Assembly: GCA_963969395.1 (NCBI GenBank)
Contig: OZ017798.1
Location: 26,156,173-26,220,172 of the forward strand
Source: Pseudoscleropodium purum
Taxonomy: Eukaryota > Streptophyta > Bryopsida > Hypnales > Brachytheciaceae
DNA: 64,000 nt
Direction: 5' to 3'
Shown here: positions 11,532-24,461 of the stretch, piece after piece
How the letters are laid out: every line of letters starts with the position of its first letter
Position numbering within the stretch: the stretch's first letter is position 1
Notes under the pieces: generated by a model
What the model was told of the DNA's origin: nothing
Databases searched by the model: none
What the model saw: the letters and a program-made list of their open reading frames with translations, nothing else
Position numbers and translations under genes: made by a program

Positions 11532-13662
11532 ATGCGGTTCAATCAAGCGATTGTTTTTCTGGTGGTCAGCTGGGCCGCCTTTGCGGCTGTCGCTGACAGT
11601 GCTGGAGACTCTCACAAGTGCCGCTGCTTGGCTTCCAACGCTTCTTGCTGGCCTACAGTTGAAGAATGGGACGCTTTCAATATGACCATTGGTGGTCGCT
11701 TGATCGCCCCCAAGCCCACAGGTACACAATTTGGTCAAACTTATGAAATTCGAGTGATTCAGATCGCTAAATTGTGACAACGAAGGTGCCCAGAGCTCGT
11801 ATCTCTAAAGACAAGAATCTGTGATTTCAGATGGGAGCCAGGAAAAAGTGCCTATCTCTAGAAAATTCGTCATTTTATCGGTTATTGGAATTATATATTC
11901 TCAATTTCTTCATGATTGTCAGGTGAATTTCACATCTGTTGAGATGTGTGGATGTTGTAGGAAATGTGAATAACATCAGCAATGCTGTTGTAATGCGTTA
12001 GAATGAGGTTCGTATGCACGAATTTTGAAGTTGTGTGGTAAGAACGTCGATCTGAGCTATGGCCTGAGCTCGTGCTTGTGATGAATTTCAGGCCGCCCCT
12101 GCCACCAGCCAGATTCTGACGCAGCACGGTGCAAATACCTCCGCGAGAATTACTTCAACGCCTACCTGCGAGCCGACAATGCCGGGAGCATGCAGTACGA
12201 GAATTGGGAGGATGGTGACGGCTCCAAAACATGCTCCATGAATGCCCCCCCGCGCACGCCCTGTCATCAAGGTCACGTCCCATCACGAGGCGTCCAAGCC
12301 GAAGAGATCTCCGACGTGCAAGCCGCAATCATCTTTGCTGCCCACCACCATCTCCGCGTCGCAGTGAAGACCAGCGGCCACGACTTCCTGGGTCGCAGCA
12401 CCGCCGCCGAGTCCTTCCTCATCTGGCTCCACAAGCTGAAGAAGACTCTCACCGTGCACGACTCCTTCGCAACCTGTGGCAGCTCCGTCACTCCGGCCGT
12501 CACAGTCGCAGGGGGAATTACCTGGGGTGAGGTTTACAACGCGCTCAACTCGACAAACTACATCCTCATCGGCGGCATGGGGCTCACCATCAGCGCCACG
12601 GGCGGGTATGTGCAAGGCGGTGGCCACGGTGCCCTGAGCCCTTCCTTCGGCCTTGCGGTCGACAATGTGCTTGAAATCGAAGTCGTCACAGCCGACGCAA
12701 AACTCCGCCTTGTCAACGAGTGCCACGACCCGGAGCTTTTCTTCGCCCTCCGTGGTGGCGGTGGTGGCACATTCGGGGTCGTCACCTCTGTCACGTACAA
12801 ACTCCACCCCACCCCATCAAATCTCGTCGGCATTGTCCTCTCAATTCAAGCCCCCAACTCCTCTTCATTGACACCAGCAACCCAAGAAGAAATTCTCACC
12901 ACCTGGTCATCTCACGCGGCCTCCCTCTACACCGCGAAGTGGGGCGGCTACTGGACTTCCAGCCCCACCTCTTTCTTCGGCTTCTTCCTGGCGCCCACAT
13001 CCCAAACAGAGGCAAATTCTACCATCGCCACCATCGTTCACAACCTCTCCCAAATCCCCCACGTCCCCACCCCGTACCAATTGACATTCCAAGTGTCCAG
13101 CTTCCAGGAATGGCACAACTTGATCTACTCCTCCATCTCCCCCAAGACTGACACCGACCCCACCGGCGTGCACCTGATCTTAAGTTCCCGCATCATCCCC
13201 TTCGCAGCCGTCACGAGCAACCCGCGTCGCGTGGCGCAGAAACTCCTCGCCGCGCGCGGAAACGGGACCTTCACAGTGAACTCGATTATCGGGCCTGGAG
13301 TTCGCGACGGAGATCCGCGTAAGCAAACGGCGGTGACGCCGGCGTGGCGTGACGGGCTGTGGCATGTCACGGCTGGTACTTCGTGGACGTGGAACGCGAC
13401 GAGTGCGGAGAAGAGAAGGGCGCGTGAGCTTGCGAGGGAGTTTGTGGAATTGTTGCAGGAGGAGTATCCAGAGTCGGGGGCGTATTGGAATGAAGCGAAT
13501 GTGGATGAGCCGCAGTGGCAGCGGTCGTTCTGGGGTGTGGAAAACTATGCACGCCTGTTGGTTACAAAGGCGTGGGTGGATCCGGAGGGGATGTTCGTCT
13601 GTCGACGCTGCGTGGGGAGCGAGTTCTGGGACGACAGCGGGAACTGCAGGCGGGGACTCTAA
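11532..13662 (+). CDS. Berberine-bridge-enzyme-like FAD-linked oxidoreductase (secreted)
   Basis: Two exons, 11532-11721 and 12092-13662, joined across a GT-AG intron in phase 1, give 586 residues. Residues 1-24 are a signal peptide (MRFNQAIVFLVVSWAAFAAV), so the protein is probably secreted or vacuolar. The FAD-binding PCMH domain follows: SGHDFLGRS places His160 at the site that carries covalent FAD in this family, and GGYVQGGGHG is the glycine-rich loop. The second position, a cysteine in bicovalent plant enzymes, is not seen; the equivalent stretch reads GLTISATGGY, so single-site flavin attachment is inferred. The C-terminal BBE segment is present (YWNEANVDEPQWQ then FWGVENYARL). N-glycosylation sequons are frequent. 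The substrate cannot be predicted; relatives oxidise sugars, alcohols or alkaloids. The coding region is GC-rich relative to its surroundings. Confidence 0.9.
11722..12091 (+). other. Intron of the BBE-like gene
   Basis: The donor reads CCCACAG|GTACAC and the acceptor TTTCAG|GCCGCC. Joining restores a glycine codon and an unbroken frame KPTG-RPCHQPDSD, which supports the call. Confidence 0.85.
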
Positions 13663-13842
13663 TTGGAACGGCTGCCTGGCGTTTTGTTGATAGATTAGTT
13701 GGGAAGTTCGTGTTGTTTAGTAGTGTAATGTAAATTCGTTTGATCAATTTCTTATAAGATAAGGAGCTAGGGGGCGCCGTCCACCGCGCTGCTCGCCTCG
13801 ATAATTGCCACCATACGCCTCGCGGGTGTGCTTTGGAGGACG
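13663..13842. other. 3' flank of the BBE-like gene
   Basis: The 3' untranslated region is expected here. The sequence CTTATAAGATAAGG near 13750 precedes a short GC-rich segment; no clear poly(A) signal was chosen. Confidence 0.4.
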
Positions 13843-14500
13843 TCAATGACAGAACTGAGGGCGGACTCGAGTTCCAAGTGTGTATGCGCCTTGTTCCGGG
13901 CATGGTTGCTCCATTAGCTCACGATGGAGTTTTTCCTTAATCATGGGACTAGAAAATTCTGAGAATGACGATGAGTCGGTCCTGTAGATCAAATTGTTAG
14001 ATAAACCTTCCCAGCTCGATGGTAGAAAAGAAAGAATTGAAGTCAATTCCGGGATCACCACACCAATGCTTGACAGTGACTGAACTTTAACCAGATGGTC
14101 ATTGACCGATCCATTCTCATCAAGCCTCAAAAGTATTCAGTTTGCGTTTGAGAAAGATCTTCGTAGGGGTACTGTTGCTCTCGTATAGATTTTTTAGTAT
14201 TTCCCAAAACTCAACTGGGTCTTTGACCCCAGAGATGTGGGGTATAAACTTATGTATCACTGACAATAGCCAAAGCTCTCTATTTTCTTCTGGTCAAGTT
14301 GGACACATCAGCTATATGGACTCTATGACCTTGCCATCATCATTCTCTACTACAATGACGAGTTCCTATAAATCCTCTCGCTCTCACTCTGAACTTCGAA
14401 GCACTGTAGTTAGCAGACCTGGTCAAATTGACGGATTCCGCAAAGGTGACCTCAATTGCAGCCATGAGTCCATGACGTAAGAACTTGAGTGGAGCTGTGC
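13843..14500 (-). pseudogene. Relic of a Copia-type gag gene
   Basis: The minus frame reads NGSVNDHLVKVQSLSSIGV, then LPSSWEGLSNNLIYRTDS, then KEKLHRELMEQPCPEQ. This is the gag (UBN2-type) region of plant Copia retrotransposons: LPSSWE and the hydrophobic-charged pattern after it are characteristic. Earlier codons up to about 14500 are interrupted by stops. A degenerate tRNA-Met primer site (TGGTGTTAGAGG on the minus strand, 14575-14586) lies upstream, in the right orientation. No protease, integrase or reverse transcriptase follows, so this is a truncated insertion between two host genes. Confidence 0.7.
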
Positions 14501-14574
14501 TACACACAGAATAAAAAGACTGTAAACAATCGATTCAAACAGCAAAGATCAATTAAGTAGAGACCTGCTCTAAG

Positions 14575-14586
14575 CCTCTAACACCA
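14575..14586 (-). other. Degenerate retroelement primer-binding site
   Basis: TGGTGTTAGAGG differs at three positions from TGGTATCAGAGC, the common plant Copia primer site complementary to initiator tRNA-Met. Its position upstream of the gag relic supports the reading. Sequence to its right, to about 14750, may be LTR remnant. Confidence 0.4.
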
Positions 14587-14967
14587 TAAAGAGGTAATGA
14601 GGAATGATCGTACTTAGATGATTGGAATAAAACAGACATCCCAGTATATATGACAGAGTTTGAGGATCCATGGTCCTGGTGGAAGAAATTTCCACTAAGA
14701 TAAAGTAAAGGGCACTAACTTTCTAACAAATTACAGACTATTAGGGAGATCAACTACCATCAGTAACCGTGGGGCAGGTACAATAAAGGATGATATGTAC
14801 AGTACAGTGAAGATCTTCATCACCGGAATGGATGTACAGGAACACAAGAGTTCCTCCTCTGGGTTGCACCAACATATATATTTTCAGTAGAAAGAGATAT
14901 TCGGTGACACAAAAGGTGAAATGGATATAATTACGGTACACGAGTACTCTTCAGAAACCAGACCCCT

Positions 14968-17296
14968 CTAACAGGGCTTATGGAATCCCATGTAATCACC
15001 ATGAGCATACTGCTCCCAAACCTCTAATCCTCCAAAGATAGTTGTCAAAATTGCACTTAGGCCCAATACAGAGCTAACAGCGAACACAATGACTGAACAT
15101 CGCCCGAATTTAGTAATAGCGTGTTGGACGACACGGAGTCCAACTAGGGAGAATATGAAACAGATGACCGCGAAAAGTACAGCAAAGTCAACTGGTAGTC
15201 GACCCAATAGCCAATACTGTATGACTGACAATGAGGACGAGAAGAACACCATGAAGGCAGTTGTTGCGGCAGTGAGCTGCACAGCAACGACAACAGCGAT
15301 ATCAAAAAAATAGATTCATATGTTGAATTGAGTCACATTTTGTGATGAGCAATGTGTGTATCGTAGGAAATTTGATGAAGACTTCATTAGGCTTGTGTTT
15401 AAATTGATATTTCTGAAAGAGAATATGAAACTTAAAAGAGAAAATGACTGAATAAATGATATCAAAGCAAAAACTGAGAGAAGATGCTCTGGTATGTGAC
15501 AACTAAATACCAGAGGATGCATGCCGATTTCAATGAGGAGGGGATTGATGATCATGCCCCCGCCAATTCCCAACATGCCGCCCAAGAATCCTGTCAGCAG
15601 GGCCATGCTCGGAAAGGCAACGAATGCCCTTGGCCCAATCAAGTCCCATTCCTCTGGCTTCATTCACAGAAAGGAGTAAGTTGATTAAAAAAATGCTCCG
15701 CAAATAGCTTTGCAATATTGGTGAAAAGTTCGTCAAGAAGTTACCTGAAGATCGGGGGAATCGTGCTTGGTGGAGGTATGATGCAGGTGCCAAGCAGCCC
15801 ATCCCGTGAGTAGAAAGGCAAGCGGAATTTGCGAAACCGTCAGCAACCAGTAGGCTCTCGTACAAGGCTCCACGTTTAGAATGCTCTACATGTTGAATCC
15901 AAAAGCAATTTCAAAAGGCAATAGGGCGAGTTTCGTTCAAACATGTAAAAACTTAGACGATGAACATGTTAGCACCTTGTATAAGGAACAGATAAAACCG
16001 CTCTTGTATTGGCCACAAGGAGAGAAATACAACGAGATAACATATGTAAGTGTAAAAATTGTCGTCGCTGGAACAATGTAAGAAGAAATTTATCTTCGTA
16101 GTCATGTGATTAGAGATTCGATTCTCAAGAGGAAGAGGTTTGTGACAAAAAACTTACAGGGCTAGATTTTCCTCCACGCAGAACTTGGACTGCGAAAAAG
16201 GCTAGCCACACCACTGTAAGCATCAAGAGTTTTCCGTAAGGAAAATGACTCGCTTGGTTCGCAGTGCCTAGTAACGGCTCCTGACTTTCACTAGCCTCTT
16301 TTTGAAGAGATTTCAGACGGTGTTGCCGAGCATTTTTTGAATCCAACCTTTTCAGCATTTCAGGAGGTGCTATATCAGATTCTTCGAGAACACAACCTGC
16401 GTTCATATTGCAAAAGATTGACAGTGAGACTTCTGATGCGTACATAGAGCCACACTTAAATTGCATGTATAGACCTAGTCCTTTAGTCTCTAGGTTAAGA
16501 TTCTCTTTCAATAAAAGAACTTCACAAACTTGCCTGTGAGAACATTATATGAGCTTGACCTCTGCTCCGCCAGTAATTGTCCTCGTTCTTGTGCGTCTAT
16601 GGACAAAGTTGACCTCTCTTTCTGCTCTGCTGCCAACAAGGTCTCAGTTTTCCATCTAAGCAGTCCGCTTTTGAAGCTCCTTTGAGTGATGTATCCCAAG
16701 GTTATGACAAACTCCAGAATAATGAACCAAGATGGAAACACTATGTTGCAAATAACTCCAAGGCTAATTCCCAATAACATGTTCGGCTGCAGGAGTAACG
16801 CGACGTCAAAATCAACAAGGGGGTGGCCAGCATGGAGAGGATGCTCTTGTCTGAAGTTCCAACCAACATTTGCGATGGAGCCTCCAAGAATCATGAAATT
16901 GGACAGAGCCGCTGCTGATTTAGCATCGAATCCAAGGAGAAGATTGAAAAGAGGGATGAATAGCCCGCCTCCTCCGACACCACCGGCGCTGCATAGAGAA
17001 GCTCCCAATGAGCCTAAAATTACGGCCAGTACTAACCTCCAGTTCCATTCTAGCTTGGGCCAATGCAATGCTTGGACGCCGCCCTCGAAAGAAAATACCT
17101 GCATTACGACGGTTTTCAAAGAATGCAGAACCGCTGATTGTTCGTTATCTGGGGACACATGAACTTCACCATGGCCAGGTGATGAAGAACCTGCTGAAAG
17201 GACAGACAGCTGAGGATCTGAATGCGCAATGCTTGCGCCGATGAGCATGGCCATGACCAGTAGCCATGTTTGAAAGTGCGGCGAGAGTTTCATCAT
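14968..17296 (-). CDS. TauE/SafE-family anion permease (sulfite exporter-like membrane protein)
   Basis: Five exons on the minus strand: 17296-16534, 16396-16158, 15885-15745, 15657-15511 and 15276-14968, joined in frame to 532 residues. Residues 1-25 are a signal peptide or first membrane segment. Two homologous TauE/SafE halves follow. The first holds SLGASLCSAGGVGGGGLFIP and LLLGFDAKSAAALSNFMILG. The second holds LTGFLGGMLGIGGGMIINPL and LTAATTAFMVFFSSSLSVIQ. About ten hydrophobic membrane segments are visible, with a polar linker (about residues 220-295) between halves. The family moves sulfur-containing or other organic anions across membranes in bacteria; plant members are poorly characterised, so the substrate is unknown. 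The length is normal to slightly long for plants. The start is the first of two consecutive ATGs. The second half resembles plant relatives more than bacterial ones by eye. Confidence 0.9.
16397..16533 (-). other. GC-AG intron in the TauE/SafE gene
   Basis: The donor reads CTCACAG|GCAAGT and the acceptor AACGCAG|GTTGTG. Only this GC donor keeps the frame (phase 1, restoring a glycine codon) with the downstream exon. A GT four bases further in would leave the wrong phase. GCAAGT is the usual consensus for the rare GC-AG class. Confidence 0.75.
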
Positions 17297-18960
17297 TCTT
17301 CAAATCTTGAACCTTGATTCTCCTAGCCGGTTGAGTCAGTTTTCCACCGCTACCAACCTTGTCAAATTCTTACAGTCAACTAGAAAGGTAGACACGTTCA
17401 AGAGTTGCGAGAAGAATTCCGCGACGTTACAAGCAAGATTGATCAATAACTCTCGTGAGGCAAGATACATTGATATCTTAACTTCCACCTGCGCAAGCAC
17501 ATTGACGAAGAACATCAGCTGCAACAAATTCAGACCAGGCCGCGGCTTTAGATGAGCAACAGCACAGCATTTGTAACCAGAAAACTAAAAAATCCATAGA
17601 ATTAACAATCTTGAGTCTGAGGAAGAGAGAGTCATGGTAAGTAATACGCCGTAATTCGAAACGCAAACGAGTGCAACACATTGGAAAGAGTGACTTGTGA
17701 AATCTTAGAGGCCGACAGCCAATTCCTAAAATCGGCACGAACTTGAGGTCATCAAAGGTAATGCAGGCACTCGCAAAGATGGACTTAAGAAGCAGTGGAA
17801 TTGTACCAAATGAGAGCCGCAATTGTATGCATCGAAATTGGCCAGAGCCGAATCTCTTACCCCACAAGTACAAGTGAAAAGAAGTTTCGACAAAAACTCA
17901 TTGACGGTAAACACCTCGACACAATACCGCAAATACTCTCGAAGAGGAAGTGAGAAGGAAGGTCAAGATATACGCTTTGTATGCGAAATGAAAACGTGCC
18001 TACCTAAGCAAATTTTTGAAAACGAATTCAATACAATGACTGCCGTGAATTTACGAATGAAAGCAAACTAGAAACCTTTAATACTTCGAACTACCGCGCA
18101 ACAGCATTGTCAGGCACACATGCACCACGAATTTATACACCAGAAGCTTCCACCTTCAATCCCGAAGGCAGTTTTGAGCACAAACTAATGAAGGATGAAA
18201 ACATCGAGAGTGAGACACAACACCGTCGATACTTTCCAGAAGCAAGAAGATTAAGCTGCATGCTTCATGTGCCAAATTCAAAGTTAAAGTACGCACCTAC
18301 GCGAATTTCTGAACTAACTAAAGAAAGAAAGCAAACAGGTGGAATCCTCTAAAAAAACTAATGAGCACGTAAAGAGTGAGACACAATACCATGAATATTC
18401 TCCAGAAATAAGGGAAGAGAAAATTATTTAACCTACATGCTTCATGTTTGCAATTCAGACGTGGGCATCTAAGCAAGTCTCTGAACCCGAATTTATCACT
18501 CCGAATGCCGTGCATGTCTGATTGAAAGAAAGCAAAACAACAAGAAACCTCTGAAAACTGCTGCACCTGCCGTGAGCAGGAGAACACAACAGCATTGCGA
18601 GGCACTTCTCTTTTACTAAAATCCGTTATACACTGCGCGCAAGCGCGCTTCTCTCTCTACCTTAAAATCCCTCCAGACCAAAAACAAACTCTCTTTCTAT
18701 CTCCTTCAATTCCTAAGGTTAGACTGTCAAGAACATTCACACAAAACCGCGACCAATTCCAGATTGCAATTCCTCTCAACACAAACAAATAAATTCTCAC
18801 TTTATTTCTCTCGAGTAAAACCGTAAAAACGCTTAACACACAACCTAAGACAATTACACCTCCATGCGCTTCGACTGACCTCCATTTCCAATTGACATTC
18901 GCAACTAATGAACCTTGCAAACTCGAATTAATCAAAAGCTGGTAATTAAAGAAAAAGGAT
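17297..18960 (-). promoter_or_regulatory. Upstream region of the TauE/SafE gene with diverged tandem repeats
   Basis: The leader and promoter of the permease gene are expected here. A block recurs at about 17908, 18209 and 18374, with the core GACACAA(C/T)ACC followed by a run ending in GAAG/AGAG and a distal CTGAAC motif. The last two copies are 165 bp apart. Copies differ by many substitutions. No convincing open frame exists. Confidence 0.45.
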
Positions 18961-21390
18961 CAATAATGATCTGTAAAGCATCACAAGTAGAAATCCGGTC
19001 GGCAAGTGAGGATCGTCCGTACTATGAAAGATGGAAGCGGTCGGCTTCACGGTTAACAGAGCTCATAATGAGAGAAGATTGCTGAGCACAAATACTGCTT
19101 CACACACAGATTGTAACTTAACTGAGTTGCCCCAGTCTCCTGCACATGCAACTCCATGTTCAACATATACATGTTCCTCAGAACCTAATTTCTATAATTG
19201 GAAATGGCCAAGACGAAGAAGACGGAGAACTGGAGGACGCCGGGAATCGAGAACGTAAATCTGGGACGGTTTGCTTTGTGTAGTAATTGTTGGTCTTATT
19301 ATTGGACTGCTTTTAAGGCTTGCCGATTCTTGTAAGCGGTTGAAAGGGGGTTTCGAAGTGTTTGGATTCAAGCTTGAGATGCTCCAGTTTGGATGTGGTA
19401 TGATAAAGTGGTACAGGTCAAATATGCTACAAAATCCGTGTAAAAGTTGATGTGGTTTACATTCTGATTCTCATTAACTTAGTAACCCTACGCTTGGGTC
19501 AGATTCATTGAAAAATAAATCAAAATATAAAGAAATAGGGCATGAAATGAAATTTTCAAAAATTATAGCATGGTGTATATGAACATTGTAGAAAATATTA
19601 ATGAAAATAATATGAAATCTGGGGGAAAATAGATGATAAAATGAAAAATGAACGACAAGCACCAAACAAGTCACGAGTATCCAAATAAAGCTATGAGACA
19701 CCGGTGCGAAACGCGTATCACGGTAAACAATGAGGATCCAAATTTGCCAAATGGCCATGACAAAATAGGTGAAAACCATGAGTATTGTGGGAAAGTTGTG
19801 AGGACCAGTGAGGCCCCTGGAGCTGCAGCTAAGCGTCACAAAATATTAGATCTTGAAAAGCGAAATTCCAAAAATTCTAAATTCAGTTAACGAAAGGAAA
19901 CTTTACCAAAAAAAGAAAAGATTTCGTATAACCTCTAACGTATCTGACCTCAACGTACGGTATTCTTTTGTTCAAGATTTTGGGGTGTCATTAAGAAGTA
20001 AGACCTTTGTTTGAAACTGGATTCTCTTATCATAATTTTTTGTTAACTCTCATTATCCTGTGAAAGTAACAGTAGAGGGTTGGAGCTTGGAAGTGCTGAA
20101 TAATTTCCTGCAGAACTTCGAGTTATGCTTTTGAACTGTAGCAAATCAAACCACCATTTCGTTTCATTTGTTATTATTGTAACAGTGGAGAGAATCAGTT
20201 AGTTTTTAAAAAAACCTGGGTCCCTGACAGAATAAAGTGGTCCGAGAAAATGGGTAAAGTGAGAATGGGAATTGTCCAGGTTCAGACCCTCAGAAATCTG
20301 CCATGCCGCATTTGTCGTTCAAAACAAGCTCAGATACTACTGCAGGATGTAGCCCAAATCCACCCTTCCAGTTCGGCCTAATTTAGCTCTGTTCCATCTT
20401 ATTATTGTAAAGTATGGCCAAGGTAGTAGGTACAATCAAAATGGCATGACTAAGCAATAATCATCACGTCTAGATTCTTGTCTAGAATGAAGGTACCATA
20501 GTTAGTCCTGAAAAGGTCATCTGGAGTTGTAATAGTGGTTAGTGTCCGAGGAGGGTTTAACCTTAAAAGAAATAGTACAAAAGAAACTGAACACCAAACT
20601 CCATCTAGCTCGAGTTTTGGTGTTCCAAAGGAATTTGTACGGGTTTTTTTTCAAATTCCGGCTCCTGGTCTTGCATTGCACAAACTTTACAATTAACACT
20701 ATAAATTTTGAAGACTAAAATTGTGTAAACGTTAGGATTTAGTGTCAATTTATAATACCCTAGTGTTTAACCCTACAACATTGGCAAAGAATAAAACATC
20801 CTTTTGATGAATGAGAATTCATTTGTTGTGAAGAGAAGGAAATTATGACTTTTTTTTCATCTATTTTGAGTTGTGTGTGAGGAATTAGATTGTGTGGTAT
20901 GAAGAGGACTAAAGAAAATCATCGTCATCGAGGAGTTCTTCTCTTAGCCAGCAATTAGAATTGAAAAATAGTGCAAATGGAAATTAGGTTCCACTAAGGT
21001 GAAGGCTCCAATATAAGAATTTTAAAGGTAGACAACTTGAATCCTAAATATTTTAGGAGTTTTTTTCTTGAGTCATGTCATAGTACTTACATGAATAGAC
21101 ATTGCTCACTTTGGATTCCAACTTTGCCCCCACCTATACCTTACAACAATTGCAAACTTTGTGTTTGTTTAGCTATGGTAGATTTGGATCTTGCTTCTAG
21201 TCAAGCTTATTCTTTGTAGTCAAATGTTGGTTTGTCAATTTCGAAGACCCATTTCTTGATCCCATATTATCCTTGTATCTAATGCTAAAAAAAAGGGTTT
21301 CAAAATTTAAATCATTCTTGCCACTAATGCACCAATCAAGTGTCTAAATACTAACAAAATTGAGCGCTCCCACTCCTTCATCTAACATTT
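18961..21390. other. Intergenic, no gene seen
   Basis: Frames are short and lack recognisable motifs. No RNA gene was identified. Confidence 0.5.
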
Positions 21391-21619
21391 CACTATAAGA
21401 AAACCTTGTTTTAAGTGATCAATTGACATCAAAAAGAACAGATTTTAGGTGACATCTGAAGTGACATCAAAAAAGCAAATCCATATTTTTATATCAACAA
21501 AGATGTTCATTGATATTATATTGAACACCATTGTTGACATAAAAACATGGATTTGTTTTTTTCAATGTCACCTAAAATTAGTACCTTTTGACATCAATAA
21601 ACTTTGGTTTCTTATAGTA
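21391..21619. mobile_element. CACTA-type MITE (229 bp)
   Basis: The ends are CACTATAAGAAAACC and, inverted, GGTTTCTTATAGTA; the last base differs from the expected G. This matches the CACTA(C/T)AAGAAA end of plant CACTA (En/Spm) transposons. A 3 bp duplication TTT flanks it, as expected for the superfamily. The interior is itself largely palindromic (TTTTAGGTGACAT against ATGTCACCTAAAA), giving a near-complete hairpin. It encodes nothing. Confidence 0.75.
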
Positions 21620-24461
21620 TTTGTATTTCTAATGAATCCGTTTAGAGCCCAACTGTACTATTAAAATGTCATAAAATAAAAAGTCATAGCCTATGTGGAC
21701 TCCATCTACTACTCATTCACACATGGTTGAAGGCCTACCCTTATAGGATAAACAATTTGAAGATTCATAATTTATTCATATGATGTTCCAATTGAACATT
21801 GGAATTTTCTTTCACTTGCCAATAAGACCAATAAAAATAATAATCTCCAATAGGATTCATAGTAGGAAGCTATTTTTTTTATTTTTTTATTTTGAGGGGT
21901 GGATCTGAATATCTAAATTATATCTTTAATTTTTTTTAAATGAATTAAATATAGGATATACCCTCCTTTCTCAAACTAGACAAAGATTGATATACATATA
22001 GGTCAATTAAAGATTATGAAGAAGATTGACTTAATATGATTTTAAATCTTTCTCTTTTTCTCACCACATCAAGATAAATGAATATAAACATACTATGAGA
22101 AGCTCATTTGTTAAAGGTGTTCATACCCAAAACTTGCCTACAAAGTTAAAATCTTAGTGTCATATTAATATGGTAATATTATGTTTGTATTCATAGAAAA
22201 ATACATGAATAATTAAACAGTAGATTGAAATGTAATGGAGTACAAAAAACAAACGAAATCTAAGATAGAGATATATGTTTGTCATATGTCATATTGTGTA
22301 AATGGTGATAGATTGTAATTGTTAATTGAACATTATCTTTGAAAAGAGTATTTCAAGAATTAAAATAAATAAATCTTTAAACATACAACTTTGCATGATT
22401 TACCATAATTTATTGATTATTATTTGAAACATTGTTATAAATTTTGATTGTCCTCATCCAATGGTGAGAAAACAACAAACTAAATTTGTAAGTTTTATAT
22501 GAGTAAAAGGAACAATTGATGATCAATTCCATCTAATTAAGGTAGCTGAATCTCTTCCCCTCCCTTTTCTACCACCAATAGCTCATTGGTTAAAATGAAT
22601 GATGAGATTTTTAGCTTCCTTGAGAAAAACCCAACTCTAGCTATTTAGTATTTTTCCAACACTCACACAATACTTACAAAATATGAATTTTTCAGAGTTG
22701 AAAATATAGAATACCTACTCTATACTCATACCACCAAACTTCCTTTATTCAAACACCCATGAAGCATAAAATGTTTAGACTCCGTGATGCTTTTGAGGCA
22801 CCAAGTGAATTTTAAAAATAAAACAAATTAGGTGGTGCAATTAAAAATGTGGGCTCAGCTACCTCAGGCCTTTCACCAAAAGGCACGTAGGTATGTTGTG
22901 GTTTCTATTGATTGGGCTTCTCTAAGTAACAACAAAAATCGGCAATGCCATTGATGACCACGTTCGGTGAATGCAACTGTGGATAGTGCTGACGTGTCCG
23001 ACACATCATCGACATGTGCCCATTTGTGAAACCAAGTCTTCCAGATGCTCTGCTTGTCAGCAGACAGGAGTGAGGTTTGGATTCTTCGAAATCAACAAAA
23101 AAATCAACGGCACGAAATGCTAAATGAATTTCTATCTATGAATAATTGAAATTCATGAAATTTAATAAATGAAACATTTTATTTTACATTTCTTACATTT
23201 TTGTAAAACTCTATTTGCTAATCCTGGATCAGCTTCAACTCCTGAAATTGATACCAGTATAATACTAGAACTTCAGTGAACACCTGCACGTGAAAGGTGA
23301 ATGTGATGAAAGGTATGATGTGATACAAGGTGATATTTGGAATCAAACATGCGGATTAGGAAGCACACAATTGCTCATTGGGATTGTCGAAATGTCATCT
23401 AAACGTTCCGTCCTGTTTAGAACAGGCATGTGGTATAATTAGCAAGTGGTCATATTATGACAACTAAAAGTTCTTTAAGTTGTAGGTGTCTTGAAATGGG
23501 CCTTCTCTTGCTTTTTGTTTCTCACAAGTAGTGTAACTTTGGTTTTTAAGTTGTAACTCAAGATCAGAAATTCACACACTTAGTTGAACTTTCACTTAAA
23601 TTTCAAAACCACCACACTTAAAATTCAAAGCTATCTTACTCGGAAAGTGAGTCAGTCTCACAATCAGAGAGCCACTCTTAGAGATGCTACATGTTTATTT
23701 AGTAAAGATGAAAACGGAATTTCCGGGTATTCAAGAACATGGAGAAAATATCCGGCCAACTGCATGTTGTTCTCCAATTTAACTCATCTGTTTGTTAAAT
23801 TTCAATGTCGGTCGTGCCGATTGCAGAATATCCTGTCTCCAGCTTTGTGCCGGATAACGTTATGAAGATGCCGAATTTGTACCCAACGATTTTGGGATTT
23901 CCAGGGCAAGAGCAATTAGAGAGAGTGCAATTAGAGAAGGTTGATCGTAATGTTAGTCACTTTTTCAGAAGACTAATAAGTAACACTGTGGAGTAATTGA
24001 ACATCAGTGTCGTAGAACAAAATCAATCAACGCCCACCTAAATGAAGTAAATTAATTGCACTACTAAAACTCACGGAAACTTTGAGTTTAATATACTGAC
24101 CCGCCTTGATCAGATTACATCTGAAGAGTCTTTCTTCAACATGCAAGCCTTACACAAACACTGCAAAGTGTTCACAAGAAGATTTCAAAAAGTAGCAGTA
24201 CAAGACGGGTTGAGGGCCTGGGATATAACAGTACACATGTTCACCAATATGAACATCGAATTTACAGCTGAAGGTGGTGGATTGACAGAAAAATCCCATA
24301 ATGTTAAGCAGTGTTTACCTGTATCCACCATGAAATTCGAAAGGATGAGCGTCTGTAAACGTAAAAATTTACTTGAAGACAAAAGTTTAAACATCAAGCA
24401 CTCGGAAGGGACTTACTCAGGAATAAGCACAGTCCACGAGCAAATGAGACATTGGCATCAG
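21620..24461. other. Intergenic, includes the 3' flank of the coiled-coil gene
   Basis: The left 1.2 kb is very AT-rich. A more balanced segment at about 22850-23080 has no supported gene. From about 24000 the sequence may hold the 3' untranslated region of the minus-strand gene ending at 24462. Confidence 0.4.

Noticed and set aside
12231..13903. Many long ORFs in other frames and on the minus strand of the BBE-like gene
   Set aside because: The GC-rich coding sequence lacks stops in shadow frames; only the plus frame has family motifs and correct splicing.
19031..19258. 75-codon plus-strand ORF between genes
   Set aside because: No family motif, no splice partners and low coding character; the basic C terminus comes from a short AGA/CGA-rich tract.
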